This document shows, piece after piece, positions 1 through 9,129 of a DNA stretch of 64,000 bases; the first letter of the stretch is position 1; every line of letters starts with the position of its first letter. The notes beneath the pieces were generated by a model. The model did no database searches, was not told where the DNA came from, and saw nothing but the letters and a program-made list of their open reading frames with translations. The stretch is from JAJRZL01 sp964557855 (GTDB lineage Bacteria > Zixibacteria > MSB-5A5 > GN15 > FEB-12), in NCBI GenBank assembly GCA_964557855.1, contig CAZLBP010000012.1, positions 1 to 64,000 on the forward strand, read 5' to 3'. The translations under genes and the position numbers were made by a program.

Positions 1-53
1 CCCGGACACGCGGATTATGATTCCGCTGCTCTAACCAGCTGAGCTACACCGCC
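1..53 (-). tRNA. tRNA-Met (CAT), 3' part cut by the window edge
   Basis: Read on the minus strand the gene starts GGCGGTG (acceptor stem, 53-47), followed by a D arm of the TAGCTCAG...TTAGAGC type and an anticodon stem GCGGA/TCCGC. The anticodon loop is ATCATAA, giving anticodon CAT. The D arm and TCATAA loop resemble elongator tRNA-Met, although a CAT anticodon could also be tRNA-Ile2 before modification. The T arm and 3' acceptor strand lie outside the window. Confidence 0.9.
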
Positions 54-384
54 ATACATCATCGCTCCGTCAGAGAGCAGAATGTAATACAAATCCCGCC
101 GCAGTCAAGACAATATTCACCCGCGCTGTCGGCTCCGGCACGGGCTCGTTAGTTTTACTGCTCGATCACGGTTTAGCCCTTTTCGTCCATTAAACTATTA
201 TCGCGATTTAGCCGGCAATCCGGCCAGACAGCCGAATCGCGTACTGCTGTACCGGTCCATGCAGCAGAGTACAGCTCTGTGAGTTTAAGATACTGCTATG
301 TGAAGACTTGGAGGTCTCTTTGTATGCTTAAAAAACTGATTCCTGAATAATTCGGTCTAGCAGTATGCGCACCCCTTGTATGTT

Positions 385-428
385 GCGGCAGGTCTTGATC
401 CCGTGGAAACGGGATTGTGACCTGCCGC
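385..428. repeat. Dispersed palindromic repeat, family A
   Basis: A long imperfect hairpin with outer arms GCGGCAGGTC and GACCTGCCGC and inner arms ATCCCGT/ACGGGAT. Related hairpins occur at 22693-22806, 37583-37617, 50801-50876, 59104-59143, 60079-60196 and 60426-60484, all in intergenic DNA. Confidence 0.75.
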
Positions 429-457
429 TTCTGTTCGTTGGCTCGAAGCTGGAGTAC

Positions 458-487
458 AAAAAAGGACAGGCACGAAGCCTGTCCTTC
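458..487 (-). terminator. Rho-independent terminator of the 508-3927 protease
   Basis: Perfect stem GGACAGGC/GCCTGTCC with a short loop, flanked by A and T runs, 20 bases after the stop codon. The same stem and loop close the neighbouring protease gene at 4262-4293. Confidence 0.85.
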
Positions 488-507
488 TACATAGAGTGTT
501 GTAGATA

Positions 508-3500
508 CTATTTCAACAGAAGCATCTTCTTGGTATCGACATAGGAATCAGTCGTAAGGCGGTAGAAATAGATACCGGAGGACTGACCGGAAGCATCCCA
601 CGTCACAATGTGATGCCCGACCGAATACTGACCGTCAGCTAATACAGCCACCTGCTGTCCGATGACGTTAAAGACCGCCACCTGAGCATAACCGGCACTG
701 GGCAGGCTGAACCCGATCTCGGTCGTGGGGTTGAACGGGTTCGGGTAGTTCTGGCTCAGTTCGTAGTCATTCGGTGTGGCTTGCGCCACCATGCCGGTGC
801 GGTCGCCGTACACCCAGCCGCTTTCACAGGCCTGGGTGACGGCGTTGGCGGCTGCATCGTACGTGTTGGTCGAGTGCGTCACGTTGGTCACCGTGAAACA
901 GATGTCGGAGGAGGACGCTCGTTCCTTGTCACCTTCGATGTAGGCTACGCCATCAGAACCTGTGAGGGCGCTCTTAGTGCTGGTGTTCGGGAAACTGAAA
1001 TATCCGTAGACAGTAGCGTTGGCCACCGGTGAACCGCTCTGGTCGACGATCGTAATGTTAGCGTTGCCATTAAGAAACGGACCGCGTACCTGCCGTGACA
1101 CCGTGATATTGCTCACATGCATCGAATTCACGGTAGGCTCGGTCACCGTGATGTAGTCTACTTTGGTCTCAATATCCGAACCGTACGCATTCGTTGCCGT
1201 CAATGAGACCGTGTACGTACCGGCACCCTGATACGTGTAGCTCGGGTTCTGAGCTGTTGAAGTTCCTACGCCATCGCCGAAATCCCAACTCCACGAGGTT
1301 GGGCTGTTCGTCGACAGGTCCGTGAACTGCACCTGCAGCGGATAAGCGCCCGAAGTCGGAGAGCCGCTGAAGTCGGCAACCGGCGGATCCTGAGGCGGCG
1401 TCGTTACCGTAATGTAGTCGACCTTGGTCTCAATATCCGAGCCATACGCATTCGTCGCGGTCAGCGACACCGTGTACGTACCCGCACTCTGATACGTGTA
1501 ACTCGGGTTTTGGGCGGTCGACGTCCCGACACCGTCGCCGAAATCCCAACTCCACGAGGTCGGGCTGTTCGTCGACAGGTCCGTGAACTGCACTTGCAGC
1601 GGGTAATCACCGGAAGTCGGAGAGCCGCTGAAGTCGGCCAACGGCGGGTTGGTGCCGGAGCTGTACTGGATGTACATCTGGTCAACGTAGATGTAGTCCA
1701 GCGAACGATTCCCCTGGCTGCGATCGGTATCGACGACGCGGATATAGACCGTTCCGCTCACCGTATTGGGAATGGAAGCGGAATACACCTGCTCAGTCGC
1801 ACTATTTACCGTAACCAGATTAGTGAAAGTGGAATTGTTGGTGGAGTACGAGAAGACGAAATTGTCGCCATCGGAGTTGTTGTTCCGATAAGCTTCAACG
1901 TAGAACGTCAGTGATGCACTTGAAGGGACTGAGAAGGTCCATTTATGTTCGAGGTAGCTGTGGCGGAGCGTCGGTCGACCACCGTTTTCCACTTCCCGAA
2001 TCGATTGCCGCACATCATCACTCGTATGCGTGTTCGTGTACGTGCCCGAGACTGTACCCGACACCGGTAGATCGGAAGTCGCATACGCTTCCGCACCGGT
2101 ACCCGGTTCAGTTACCGTGATATAATCAACCTTGGTCTCGATATCCGAACCATAGGCATTGGTCGCCGTCAGCGAAACGGTGTACGTACCGGCGCTCTGA
2201 TACGTATAGCTCGGATTCTGCGCGGTGGAAGTCCCGACACCATCACCAAAGTCCCAGTTCCACGAGGTAGGAGTGTTCGTAGACAGGTCGGAGAACTGCA
2301 CCTGTAGCGGGTACTCACCCGATGTTGGCGATCCGCTGAACTCCGCAACAGGCGGATTCTCGTTGGGACCGGCGGCATCAAGGCATTTTCTGGCATCTAT
2401 GATACCGGCGCCCAGATCACGACCGCCGCTATAGGGGTTGGTATTGGCCGGATCGGTGATAATGTTGATCTTGTCCGTCGCCGACAGTGTCGGAGCGTAC
2501 GACTCAAGCAGAGCCACCACACCCGCCACGTGCGGGCAGGACATGGAAGTGCCGTCCATTACCGCAATATAATCGACACCCGGATCGGCCGGATCAGTCA
2601 TGGTACTGAGTACTTCAACGCCCGGCGCGGCGATGTCGACCCAGCTGCCATAATTGGTGAAGCTGGCATTGGACCCACTTTGGTCAGTGGCGGCAACATC
2701 CAGGCAATCTCCGCGCGTGCTGAGATAGCTCGGGTCATTGGCGCCACCGTTACCGGCAGCGACGCAGATGACGACATCCTGGGCTATTAAGTAGTCAGCC
2801 GCTGCACCCAGACCACCATCGTTTGAGCTGCCAAACGAGCAGTTAATTGCAGCCACATTCCAACCGGAAGTTTTCAGGTCGGCCATATAGTACATCGCTT
2901 CGGCAACATAGTCCATGATGACCACGCCCACGACTGACCCGAGGTACGACAACTGGTAGCCGATACGGCAGGGCACGACTTTGACACCGTTGCCGCCGCC
3001 CGTAAACGTCCCGTCACCGAAACCACCGGCAACTCCGGCTACAGCGTAACCATTGTTGCTGATGGCGGCAATCGTACCGGCCGTATGCGTGCCGTGACCG
3101 TCGCCGTCCGATGGGTCATTGTCCGCGGTGCCGCAGTCGATGTCAACACAATTGTAGGTGTACCAGTCAGTACGCTCGACAAAATCCCACCCGATTACGT
3201 CGTCAACGTAACCGTTGCCGTCATCATCGATACCGTTACCTGGAGTCTCGTTAGTATTGACCCAGATATTACCGTTGGTGCTGGCATCGTTGGGTCCCGG
3301 GGGGTTGCTGCCGCCGAGATCGCCATGGTCATACATGGTACCGATATCGAGGTCACCGACGATAACTGTTTGATCGCCGGTCTCAAGGTCCCAGGCAGTG
3401 TTGGCCCGAATACCATATGTATCCCAGTAATGCCACTGATCGTAAGGAAATTCCGCCGGTGGATCGTCATAATACGTATCATTCGGCGTCGCACACAGAG

Positions 3501-3927
3501 TATGTATGCCAATCTTCTCAACATGGTCTACCAGCGGGTTGGCCTCATAGGCCGCCACTGCTTCCTCGAGATTATCCGATCCCAGATAAACCTTATAATG
3601 GCGGGCCAGTGACTTCCCCGCAGCCGAGGCGGCCTGAGCGCCACCATCGCTGCCCGGGAACTGTGGCCGGATCTTAGTCACGTTGTACTCCGCCGCCAAT
3701 TCGTCAAAACCACTCAGAGATGACAGCGCGATATTCGACTGCATGTCCTTCGAATGATCGACCGTCACTTCATCTTTCAAAACAACGATAAACCGGTCGG
3801 GTACATACCCGAGAAAGCCCTGGTTGTTGATATACTTATCGCGATCGACATGAAGTACATTTTCCGCCTGGGACAGGCAGGGCATCAGGAACATGACTGC
3901 CAGAAAAGCAGTGAAGAGTTTCCTCAT
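508..3927 (-). CDS. Secreted subtilisin-like protease with PKD domains and type IX sorting tail
   Basis: Extracellular S8-family serine endopeptidase of 1139 residues. A signal peptide (about 1-21) and an inhibitor-like propeptide (about 40-140) precede the catalytic domain. Triad residues are Asp194 (in DLDIG, where most relatives have D-S/T-G), His278 (DGHGTHTAG) and Ser461 (GTSMSCPHVAG), with oxyanion Asn393. The C-terminal half has a PKD domain (about 525-610), a beta-sandwich (about 615-760), two more near-identical PKD domains (about 765-940), an Ig-like domain and a sorting domain (about 1055-1139) starting NYPNPFNP and ending KKMLLLK. The AAGGAGG ribosome site sits just before the ATG. 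It is followed by its own terminator and lies downstream of a paralogue, so tandem duplication is likely. Substrate unknown. Confidence 0.93.
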   Translation of the reverse strand: MRKLFTAFLAVMFLMPCLSQAENVLHVDRDKYINNQGFLGYVPDRFIVVLKDEVTVDHSKDMQSNIALSSLSGFDELAAEYNVTKIRPQFPGSDGGAQAASAAGKSLARHYKVYLGSDNLEEAVAAYEANPLVDHVEKIGIHTLCATPNDTYYDDPPAEFPYDQWHYWDTYGIRANTAWDLETGDQTVIVGDLDIGTMYDHGDLGGSNPPGPNDASTNGNIWVNTNETPGNGIDDDGNGYVDDVIGWDFVERTDWYTYNCVDIDCGTADNDPSDGDGHGTHTAGTIAAISNNGYAVAGVAGGFGDGTFTGGGNGVKVVPCRIGYQLSYLGSVVGVVIMDYVAEAMYYMADLKTSGWNVAAINCSFGSSNDGGLGAAADYLIAQDVVICVAAGNGGANDPSYLSTRGDCLDVAATDQSGSNASFTNYGSWVDIAAPGVEVLSTMTDPADPGVDYIAVMDGTSMSCPHVAGVVALLESYAPTLSATDKINIITDPANTNPYSGGRDLGAGIIDARKCLDAAGPNENPPVAEFSGSPTSGEYPLQVQFSDLSTNTPTSWNWDFGDGVGTSTAQNPSYTYQSAGTYTVSLTATNAYGSDIETKVDYITVTEPGTGAEAYATSDLPVSGTVSGTYTNTHTSDDVRQSIREVENGGRPTLRHSYLEHKWTFSVPSSASLTFYVEAYRNNNSDGDNFVFSYSTNNSTFTNLVTVNSATEQVYSASIPNTVSGTVYIRVVDTDRSQGNRSLDYIYVDQMYIQYSSGTNPPLADFSGSPTSGDYPLQVQFTDLSTNSPTSWSWDFGDGVGTSTAQNPSYTYQSAGTYTVSLTATNAYGSDIETKVDYITVTTPPQDPPVADFSGSPTSGAYPLQVQFTDLSTNSPTSWSWDFGDGVGTSTAQNPSYTYQGAGTYTVSLTATNAYGSDIETKVDYITVTEPTVNSMHVSNITVSRQVRGPFLNGNANITIVDQSGSPVANATVYGYFSFPNTSTKSALTGSDGVAYIEGDKERASSSDICFTVTNVTHSTNTYDAAANAVTQACESGWVYGDRTGMVAQATPNDYELSQNYPNPFNPTTEIGFSLPSAGYAQVAVFNVIGQQVAVLADGQYSVGHHIVTWDASGQSSGIYFYRLTTDSYVDTKKMLLLK

Positions 3928-4316
3928 TACAAAATCCTCCTTCGTGCAGTAATTGATGGGTAGACAGGATTGCCTGTCGCATTACAATTCGTTCGAGTAG
4001 CCACCTCCTTTCGTGGTTTTGGACACAGGATTACAGTTACTGTATTGTTGCAATACAATGCTTGCAGCAGAGCGTCTTGTTGAGTTCGTCATCCTGCCTT
4101 GTCAGAAAGGGCTGAAACCATTTAACGTAGTTGATCTTCACATGAATAATACGTCGATTTGAAATTGTGTCAAGCAAGAAATCGACCCGACACTCAATAC
4201 TCACCCGCATAATCTACTTTGTGAAAATTACCGCAAGCCGTGGTTAGGCGGTGTTTGCATGAAAAAGGACAGGCACGAAGCCTGTCCTTTTTGTCAACTT
4301 ATGTCGATGCGTCTTT
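3928..4316. other. Intergenic leader and terminator region between two protease genes
   Basis: It carries the ribosome site of the 508-3927 gene, a second strong Shine-Dalgarno-like AAGGAGGTGG on the minus strand (4001-4010) about 74 bases before the start codon, and the terminator of the upstream protease (4262-4293). A short minus-strand GTG frame (26 codons) begins in the second motif and its TAA overlaps the protease ATG. Its translation is unproven. Confidence 0.5.
4262..4293 (-). terminator. Rho-independent terminator of the 4317-7859 protease
   Basis: Perfect inverted repeat of 13 bp per arm (AAAAAGGACAGGC/GCCTGTCCTTTTT) with a short loop. It is symmetric, so it could work in both directions. 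Confidence 0.9.
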
Positions 4317-7300
4317 TTACTTCAAGAGCAGCATCTTCTTCGTTTCCGTAATAGCACCGGCCTGAATCCTGTAGAAATAGACGCCCGTAGCGACGTTCGA
4401 GGCATCCCATTCCACTTGATGATGTCCGGCCTCGTAATGACCGTCGGCCAGTCGCGTTACTTCCTGGCCCATGATGTTGTAAACCACCAGGGTCACGTCG
4501 CCGGCCGCCGGCAGGCTGAATTCGATGGTCGTGGTCGGGTTGAACGGGTTGGGATAGTTCTGCTCGAGCGAGAAGCTCTCGGGCAGGGCCGGCGCGGTCT
4601 TGGCCGCGCCGCCCGTGCCGCGCCATTCAATGTTATCGATATACACATCGTCGGCATTCCCACTGGCATCGCACATGAAGCGCAACCGGGCGTTCGTCGG
4701 GAAGTTGTACGAACTGCTGGGAATAGTCACGACGGCGTGGTAGAAGACATTGTTGTCGAAATCAATGCCCTGGGCAAAAGATGCCACAGTACGCCAGGTC
4801 GAACCGTCGTAATACTGCACCCAGAAATCCTCACGGGTGTTGTCCATACTGATGGCCACGAAGTAGAAGTCCACTTCCAGCTCAGTATAGCCGGTCACGT
4901 TGTAACCGGTCGTATGATAGAACGATGATGCGACGCCGCTGTTGTCCTGAATATCGGCCGCACAGCTGCCTTCCCAGGCGTACGTGCCGCCGCAGTACCG
5001 GCTGCAGTCGCCGCCGCCGTCCGTGTAGCTGCCCCAGCCGCTTTCGAAGTCATCATAGGTGATCGTAGTCCATGAGCCGGCGGGATTGACGGTAATATAG
5101 TCGACTTTGGTCTCTATGTCGCTGCCGTAGGCGTTCGTGGCGGTCAGCGTCACCGTGTAGGTGCCCGCAGCGTTGTACGTATGCGACGGATTCTGCGCGG
5201 TCGACGTGCCGCCGTCGCCGAAGTCCCAGCTCCAGCCGGTCGGATTGCCGGTCGACAGATCAGTGAAGGTGACGGCCAGCGGGGCGGTTCCCGAAGTCGG
5301 CTCGCCCAAGAAATTCGCCACGGGAGGCGCCTCGAGCGACGTCACGCTGATATCGTCAAACGTCATGCCGTCGGTGGTCAAACCGTAGTTGTCATATTGT
5401 TGGAACTTGACCACAAACGTGCTGCTCAGGCTCAAGCCGGCCCCGGCAGCAAGCTGATCCAGATCGAGCACGATCTCCTGATACGTAGAGGTCCCGTTAA
5501 TCAGATCGTATACCTTGGCGAAACTGCTGCCGCCGTTGTTGGAGAAATACACGCCGTCCTGGGTATGCGTCTCATCGCTGAATTCCTTCCACCAGAAGCG
5601 CAGCTCGATGTCACTCTTGCCGGACAGGTCCAGTCTCAGCCAGGCTTCGTTCTGAGCATACAGGCCGCCGTTCAGATTATCATCCATCGCCAGATGGTAG
5701 CTGCCTCGAGGCGTGTAAGATGACGTAATCTGAATTCGACCCTCGGAATTACTACTCTGTGTGAACCAATACTGATCAAAGGACCCTGTTTCAAAACCGG
5801 TTGAGTATGGCAATGTAGCATAGTCCGCCGTCGGTTCCGTGACAGTGATATAGTTGGTCTTGGTCTCCCCGTCGGAGCCGCACGAATTGGTCGCCGTCAA
5901 CGTCACCGTGTACGTGCCCGCAGCCGCGTACGTATGGCTGGGATTGGTCGCAGTGGAGGTGCCGCCATCTCCGAAATCCCAGTCCCAACTCGAAGGACCA
6001 CCGGTTGACAAATCAGTGAAATTAACCTGCAACGGGTAGTCGCCACTGGTCGGAGAACCGGAGAAGTCAGCCGTCGGCGCCACACACGGATTGACCGTGA
6101 TGTAGTCAACCTTGGTTTCGGTGTCAGAACCGCCCGTATTGGTCACGGTCAGGCTGACTGTGTAGGTACCGGTCGATGTATACTGGTGTGACGGGTTCTG
6201 TGCGGTCGAAGTGCTGCCGTCACCGAAGGTCCAATCCCAACTGTCCACAGTTCCGGTCGACAGATCGGTGAAATTGACTGTCAGCGGCTCCGTACCGGAT
6301 GTGGGTGAACCACTGAAATTCGCGACCGGCGGTGGCGGCGGGCCGGTGTTCACGGCGTTGTACGCGTTGATCCGTCCGGCGCCCATCTTGCCGATGTATG
6401 CCGATGACAGGTACGCATCTATGTTATCGGTGCTGCTGTACAGTTGCGTCCGTACTTGCGAAGCTGACCAGGTCGGATTTTGCGACCAAATGAGAGCGGC
6501 CACCCCGGCTGTCATGGGTGTCGCCATCGACGTTCCTGAAAGGGATGCCCAGTAGTTGGTATTGGGATCGGTGTGGTCATGATAGGTGGCATAGATATTG
6601 TTGCCCGGTGCACAGATATCAACCCATGTACCATAGGTGGTGAAGCTGGCCGCATTGTCGTTTTCATCCGTGGCCGCTACGGAAATACAGTCTCCGCGGC
6701 CGTTCAGATAATCGGCCGTTTGGGAACCATCGTTCCCGGCCGCCACAAAGATCAAACCGCCGGAGTTCAGGAAGTAGGTGGCCGCCGTGCCGATACCGCC
6801 GCTGTTGGAAGAACCCCAACTGCAGGAGGCAATCTTCGCCCCGTTATCAGCGGCGTAGTAAAACGCTTCCGCAGCAGCATCCATCATCACCACGCCGTAC
6901 TCCTGACCAAAGTAATTGTAGGAATAACCCATACGCAGCGGCATGACCTTGACGCCGTTCCCGGACACGGTCTGGCTGCCCGGGTTCCAGCCGCCGGCCA
7001 CTCCGGCCATACCGTAACCGTCGTTAGTGATCATACCGACGATACCGGCGGTGTGGGTACCGTGACCGTTGAAGTCACGCGGATCATTGTCCTTCGTCGT
7101 GCAGTCTTCGCCGGACCAGCAGTTGCTGACGCCGTCGATGAAATCGTACCCTATCCAGTCGTCGACATACCCATTGCCGTCGTCATCGACACCGCTCGAT
7201 CCGTTTAACTCGGTCGTATTGATCCACATATTACCGCGGGACGCACCGGGATTCGAGGGTGAAGCATTGACACCACCCAGGTCCGGATGATAGTACCGCG

Positions 7301-7859
7301 TCCCGGAGTCGAGGATCGCCAGCACGATTGACGTGCTGCCGGTCTGGATGTCCCAGGCTTCCGGAGAGTCGATGTCGTGGTCGCTCGCCTGATTGTGGTA
7401 CCATTGGTAAGGACTGTAGTAGTTGTCATTCGGGGTGGCATACATGGCATGAATACCGATCGGCTCCACCTTCTCTACCAGGGGATGTTGCCGGTAGGCC
7501 TCCATGACCTCTTCCAGCGTGCCGGATTCGAACTTCACCTTGTGATACTTGGCCAGCTCTGCCGTTCGCGACAACACACCCGGCTTCGACCCGGGAAACT
7601 GTTTCCGGATGTTGGAAACCGCGAACCGGTTGGAGATCCGGTCGAACTCGGCGTCGCCGATGTGCACCACACCGTTGGGCGCCAGGCGCGTGCTGATACC
7701 GGTTACCTCTGATTTGAATACGACGATTATTCGGTCGGGAACGTAGCCCAGGAATGATGGAAGATCTTTCGGCTGTTCAACTTGTCTGATCTTGTTGGCA
7801 GATACGGTGAGAGTCGTGAACAACAGTACAACCACGATTGCGATTGCAAACTTTTTCAT
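4317..7859 (-). CDS. Secreted subtilisin-like protease with PKD and jelly-roll domains and type IX sorting tail
   Basis: S8-family extracellular protease, paralogue of the gene at 508-3927. I chose the ATG at 7859 (1180 residues) rather than the upstream in-frame codon at 7898, because GGAGGAG lies just before it and it gives a clean signal peptide (MKKFAIAIVVVLLF). Triad: Asp184 (ILDSG), His266 (NGHGTHTAG), Ser444 (GTSMATP). Beyond the catalytic domain are two PKD domains (about 510-680), a jelly-roll-like domain (about 690-855), a third PKD domain (about 860-940), another beta-sandwich containing several Cys, and a C-terminal sorting domain starting NYPNPFNP and ending TKKMLLLK. The surface modules suggest binding to a polymer or cell surface; the real substrate is not evident. 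Confidence 0.93.
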   Translation of the reverse strand: MKKFAIAIVVVLLFTTLTVSANKIRQVEQPKDLPSFLGYVPDRIIVVFKSEVTGISTRLAPNGVVHIGDAEFDRISNRFAVSNIRKQFPGSKPGVLSRTAELAKYHKVKFESGTLEEVMEAYRQHPLVEKVEPIGIHAMYATPNDNYYSPYQWYHNQASDHDIDSPEAWDIQTGSTSIVLAILDSGTRYYHPDLGGVNASPSNPGASRGNMWINTTELNGSSGVDDDGNGYVDDWIGYDFIDGVSNCWSGEDCTTKDNDPRDFNGHGTHTAGIVGMITNDGYGMAGVAGGWNPGSQTVSGNGVKVMPLRMGYSYNYFGQEYGVVMMDAAAEAFYYAADNGAKIASCSWGSSNSGGIGTAATYFLNSGGLIFVAAGNDGSQTADYLNGRGDCISVAATDENDNAASFTTYGTWVDICAPGNNIYATYHDHTDPNTNYWASLSGTSMATPMTAGVAALIWSQNPTWSASQVRTQLYSSTDNIDAYLSSAYIGKMGAGRINAYNAVNTGPPPPPVANFSGSPTSGTEPLTVNFTDLSTGTVDSWDWTFGDGSTSTAQNPSHQYTSTGTYTVSLTVTNTGGSDTETKVDYITVNPCVAPTADFSGSPTSGDYPLQVNFTDLSTGGPSSWDWDFGDGGTSTATNPSHTYAAAGTYTVTLTATNSCGSDGETKTNYITVTEPTADYATLPYSTGFETGSFDQYWFTQSSNSEGRIQITSSYTPRGSYHLAMDDNLNGGLYAQNEAWLRLDLSGKSDIELRFWWKEFSDETHTQDGVYFSNNGGSSFAKVYDLINGTSTYQEIVLDLDQLAAGAGLSLSSTFVVKFQQYDNYGLTTDGMTFDDISVTSLEAPPVANFLGEPTSGTAPLAVTFTDLSTGNPTGWSWDFGDGGTSTAQNPSHTYNAAGTYTVTLTATNAYGSDIETKVDYITVNPAGSWTTITYDDFESGWGSYTDGGGDCSRYCGGTYAWEGSCAADIQDNSGVASSFYHTTGYNVTGYTELEVDFYFVAISMDNTREDFWVQYYDGSTWRTVASFAQGIDFDNNVFYHAVVTIPSSSYNFPTNARLRFMCDASGNADDVYIDNIEWRGTGGAAKTAPALPESFSLEQNYPNPFNPTTTIEFSLPAAGDVTLVVYNIMGQEVTRLADGHYEAGHHQVEWDASNVATGVYFYRIQAGAITETKKMLLLK

Positions 7860-8130
7860 AGCTCCTCCAGTGAGAAGAGATTTGTGTGAAAATAGCAACT
7901 ATCCACCGACTACACAGTTGTTTCTATACACCACCTCCTTCAAAAAATATGTTTCTAGATGTCCAGATTTGCGGGGCAGAAAGCTGCCGCTGATTGGCTC
8001 CGGTCCGAGTCCAGTCCTGGCTGCAAACCTGCTTTCCTTCAGAAAGGAAAGCCTGAAGATACCTTCGTTCAGGAGCGTTTGTCAATAAAAAACTGAGGCT
8101 CCCGAGGCGCCCGTTCGCCGGGGCGCTCGA
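7860..8130. other. Intergenic region upstream of the second protease
   Basis: It holds the GGAGGAG ribosome site next to 7859, an AAGGAGGTGG motif on the minus strand (7931-7940) about 72 bases before the start codon, matching the position of the same motif upstream of the 508-3927 gene, and a GC-rich hairpin at 8088-8130. No gene seen. Confidence 0.5.
8088..8130 (-). terminator. Probable terminator after the beta-barrel gene
   Basis: A GC-rich imperfect hairpin (GCGCCC arms around TTCG) and a second small GAGGCTCCCGAG repeat precede a T run on the minus strand, immediately after the stop of the gene at 8131. Confidence 0.55.
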
Positions 8131-8946
8131 TCACTCGCTGAAGTCCAATACCAGACGCATTATCAGGAACGGACCACTGAAGTCGAGCCGGGGAGTGCGG
8201 TCGAACCGAATGCCGTTAAGCGACCGGACGTCGTCACCGTCGTTCTGCAAGTCACCGCTCCTGTACAGTCGGTAGCCCAGCTCCGGCCCGAGAGAGAGCG
8301 AGGAAGTTAGGCGGAGTATCATGCCGGAAGACAACTGCACGCCGAGACCGAACGACCTGGCGAAATAATCTTGATCCGAAACTGAAGGGCTTTCCGAGGC
8401 GCCCAGAATAACCTCCCCATAGTACCCCCCCAAACCGCCGCTGAGAAAGAGGTGATGCCGGTGGACCGGCCAGCTATGTTTCAAATTGACTTCTGGTCCG
8501 ACAAGAAGTGTCACCAGCGACGATTTCCGATGATCCCAGGGCCAGCTATTTGTCGGCACCGAAGTGGATCGGGCGTACAGGAACGATATGCCGATGTCCA
8601 GAGAGTATGTCGCGGACAGGTACTTCTCGAGCCCCAAATGCAGATCGAGACCCAGATGCAAATTGTCTTTCAGGAGCCCGACTGTGCGCCCAAATTCTTC
8701 GATGTAGTACTTGTTTATGTCACCCAAATTGTATCGCCCGCCGCCTAATCCAATAACTACTCGATAGCTTCGCGGGCCGGGCACCTGTGAAACGGAGTCA
8801 CTTTCGTCTGACGACGAAGCTCGGCAGAAGGCAGGGAGCGCGGTAACCGAGATGATGACTGCGGCCAGGAAGCAATACAGGTACTTCCAATACCTTATGA
8901 CACACGGGTTCTCCAAAACGGAGTGAAGATACCCACCTTCTGTCAC
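8131..8946 (-). CDS. Predicted outer-membrane beta-barrel protein
   Basis: 271 residues with a long N-terminal hydrophobic segment (about 19-40) compatible with a signal peptide. The rest shows alternating hydrophobic strands, Gly-rich turns and an aromatic/hydrophobic last strand (FLIMRLVLDFSE), as in small Omp-type barrels. No catalytic motif is visible. The start is a GTG at 8946; I see no better in-frame start before the hydrophobic segment, so the N-terminus is uncertain. It is followed by a probable terminator and looks monocistronic. Function unknown; a porin, adhesin or envelope-structure role are all possible. Confidence 0.65.
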   Translation of the reverse strand: MTEGGYLHSVLENPCVIRYWKYLYCFLAAVIISVTALPAFCRASSSDESDSVSQVPGPRSYRVVIGLGGGRYNLGDINKYYIEEFGRTVGLLKDNLHLGLDLHLGLEKYLSATYSLDIGISFLYARSTSVPTNSWPWDHRKSSLVTLLVGPEVNLKHSWPVHRHHLFLSGGLGGYYGEVILGASESPSVSDQDYFARSFGLGVQLSSGMILRLTSSLSLGPELGYRLYRSGDLQNDGDDVRSLNGIRFDRTPRLDFSGPFLIMRLVLDFSE

Positions 8947-9129
8947 AATGTAAACTCAATTGATGCCGCTTCGACTTGAGCCACTACCCCTCCTCCCGGA
9001 CAGTGCTCTGCCACCTTGACGCCGACTAGAAACTTGCTGCCGCCTTCCCGATCGAGACTTCCTGCCTTGCTCCCAAGTTGCGTTTTTCTTCCTCGTTCCC
9101 AAATTGAACTTGGCAACCGCATAGTTTTA

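Larger units (their letters stand above)
54..507. other. Non-coding stretch with stacked inverted repeats
   Basis: There is no convincing gene here. It holds three hairpin-forming segments: an imperfect hairpin at about 241-272 (GTACTGCTG against CAGCAGAGTAC), a perfect 9-bp pair ATACTGCTA (290-298) with TAGCAGTAT (358-366), and a dispersed palindrome at 385-428. An eight-codon reading frame (ATG at 323, product MLKKLIPE) preceded by GGAGG lies inside the second pair. Whether it is translated is unknown. The stretch ends with the terminator of the protease gene at 508. Confidence 0.5.

Noticed and set aside
508..2400. Near-identical DNA blocks suggesting an assembly repeat
   Set aside because: They encode the PKD domains of one protein in frame, with scattered silent differences, so they are genuine domain duplications.
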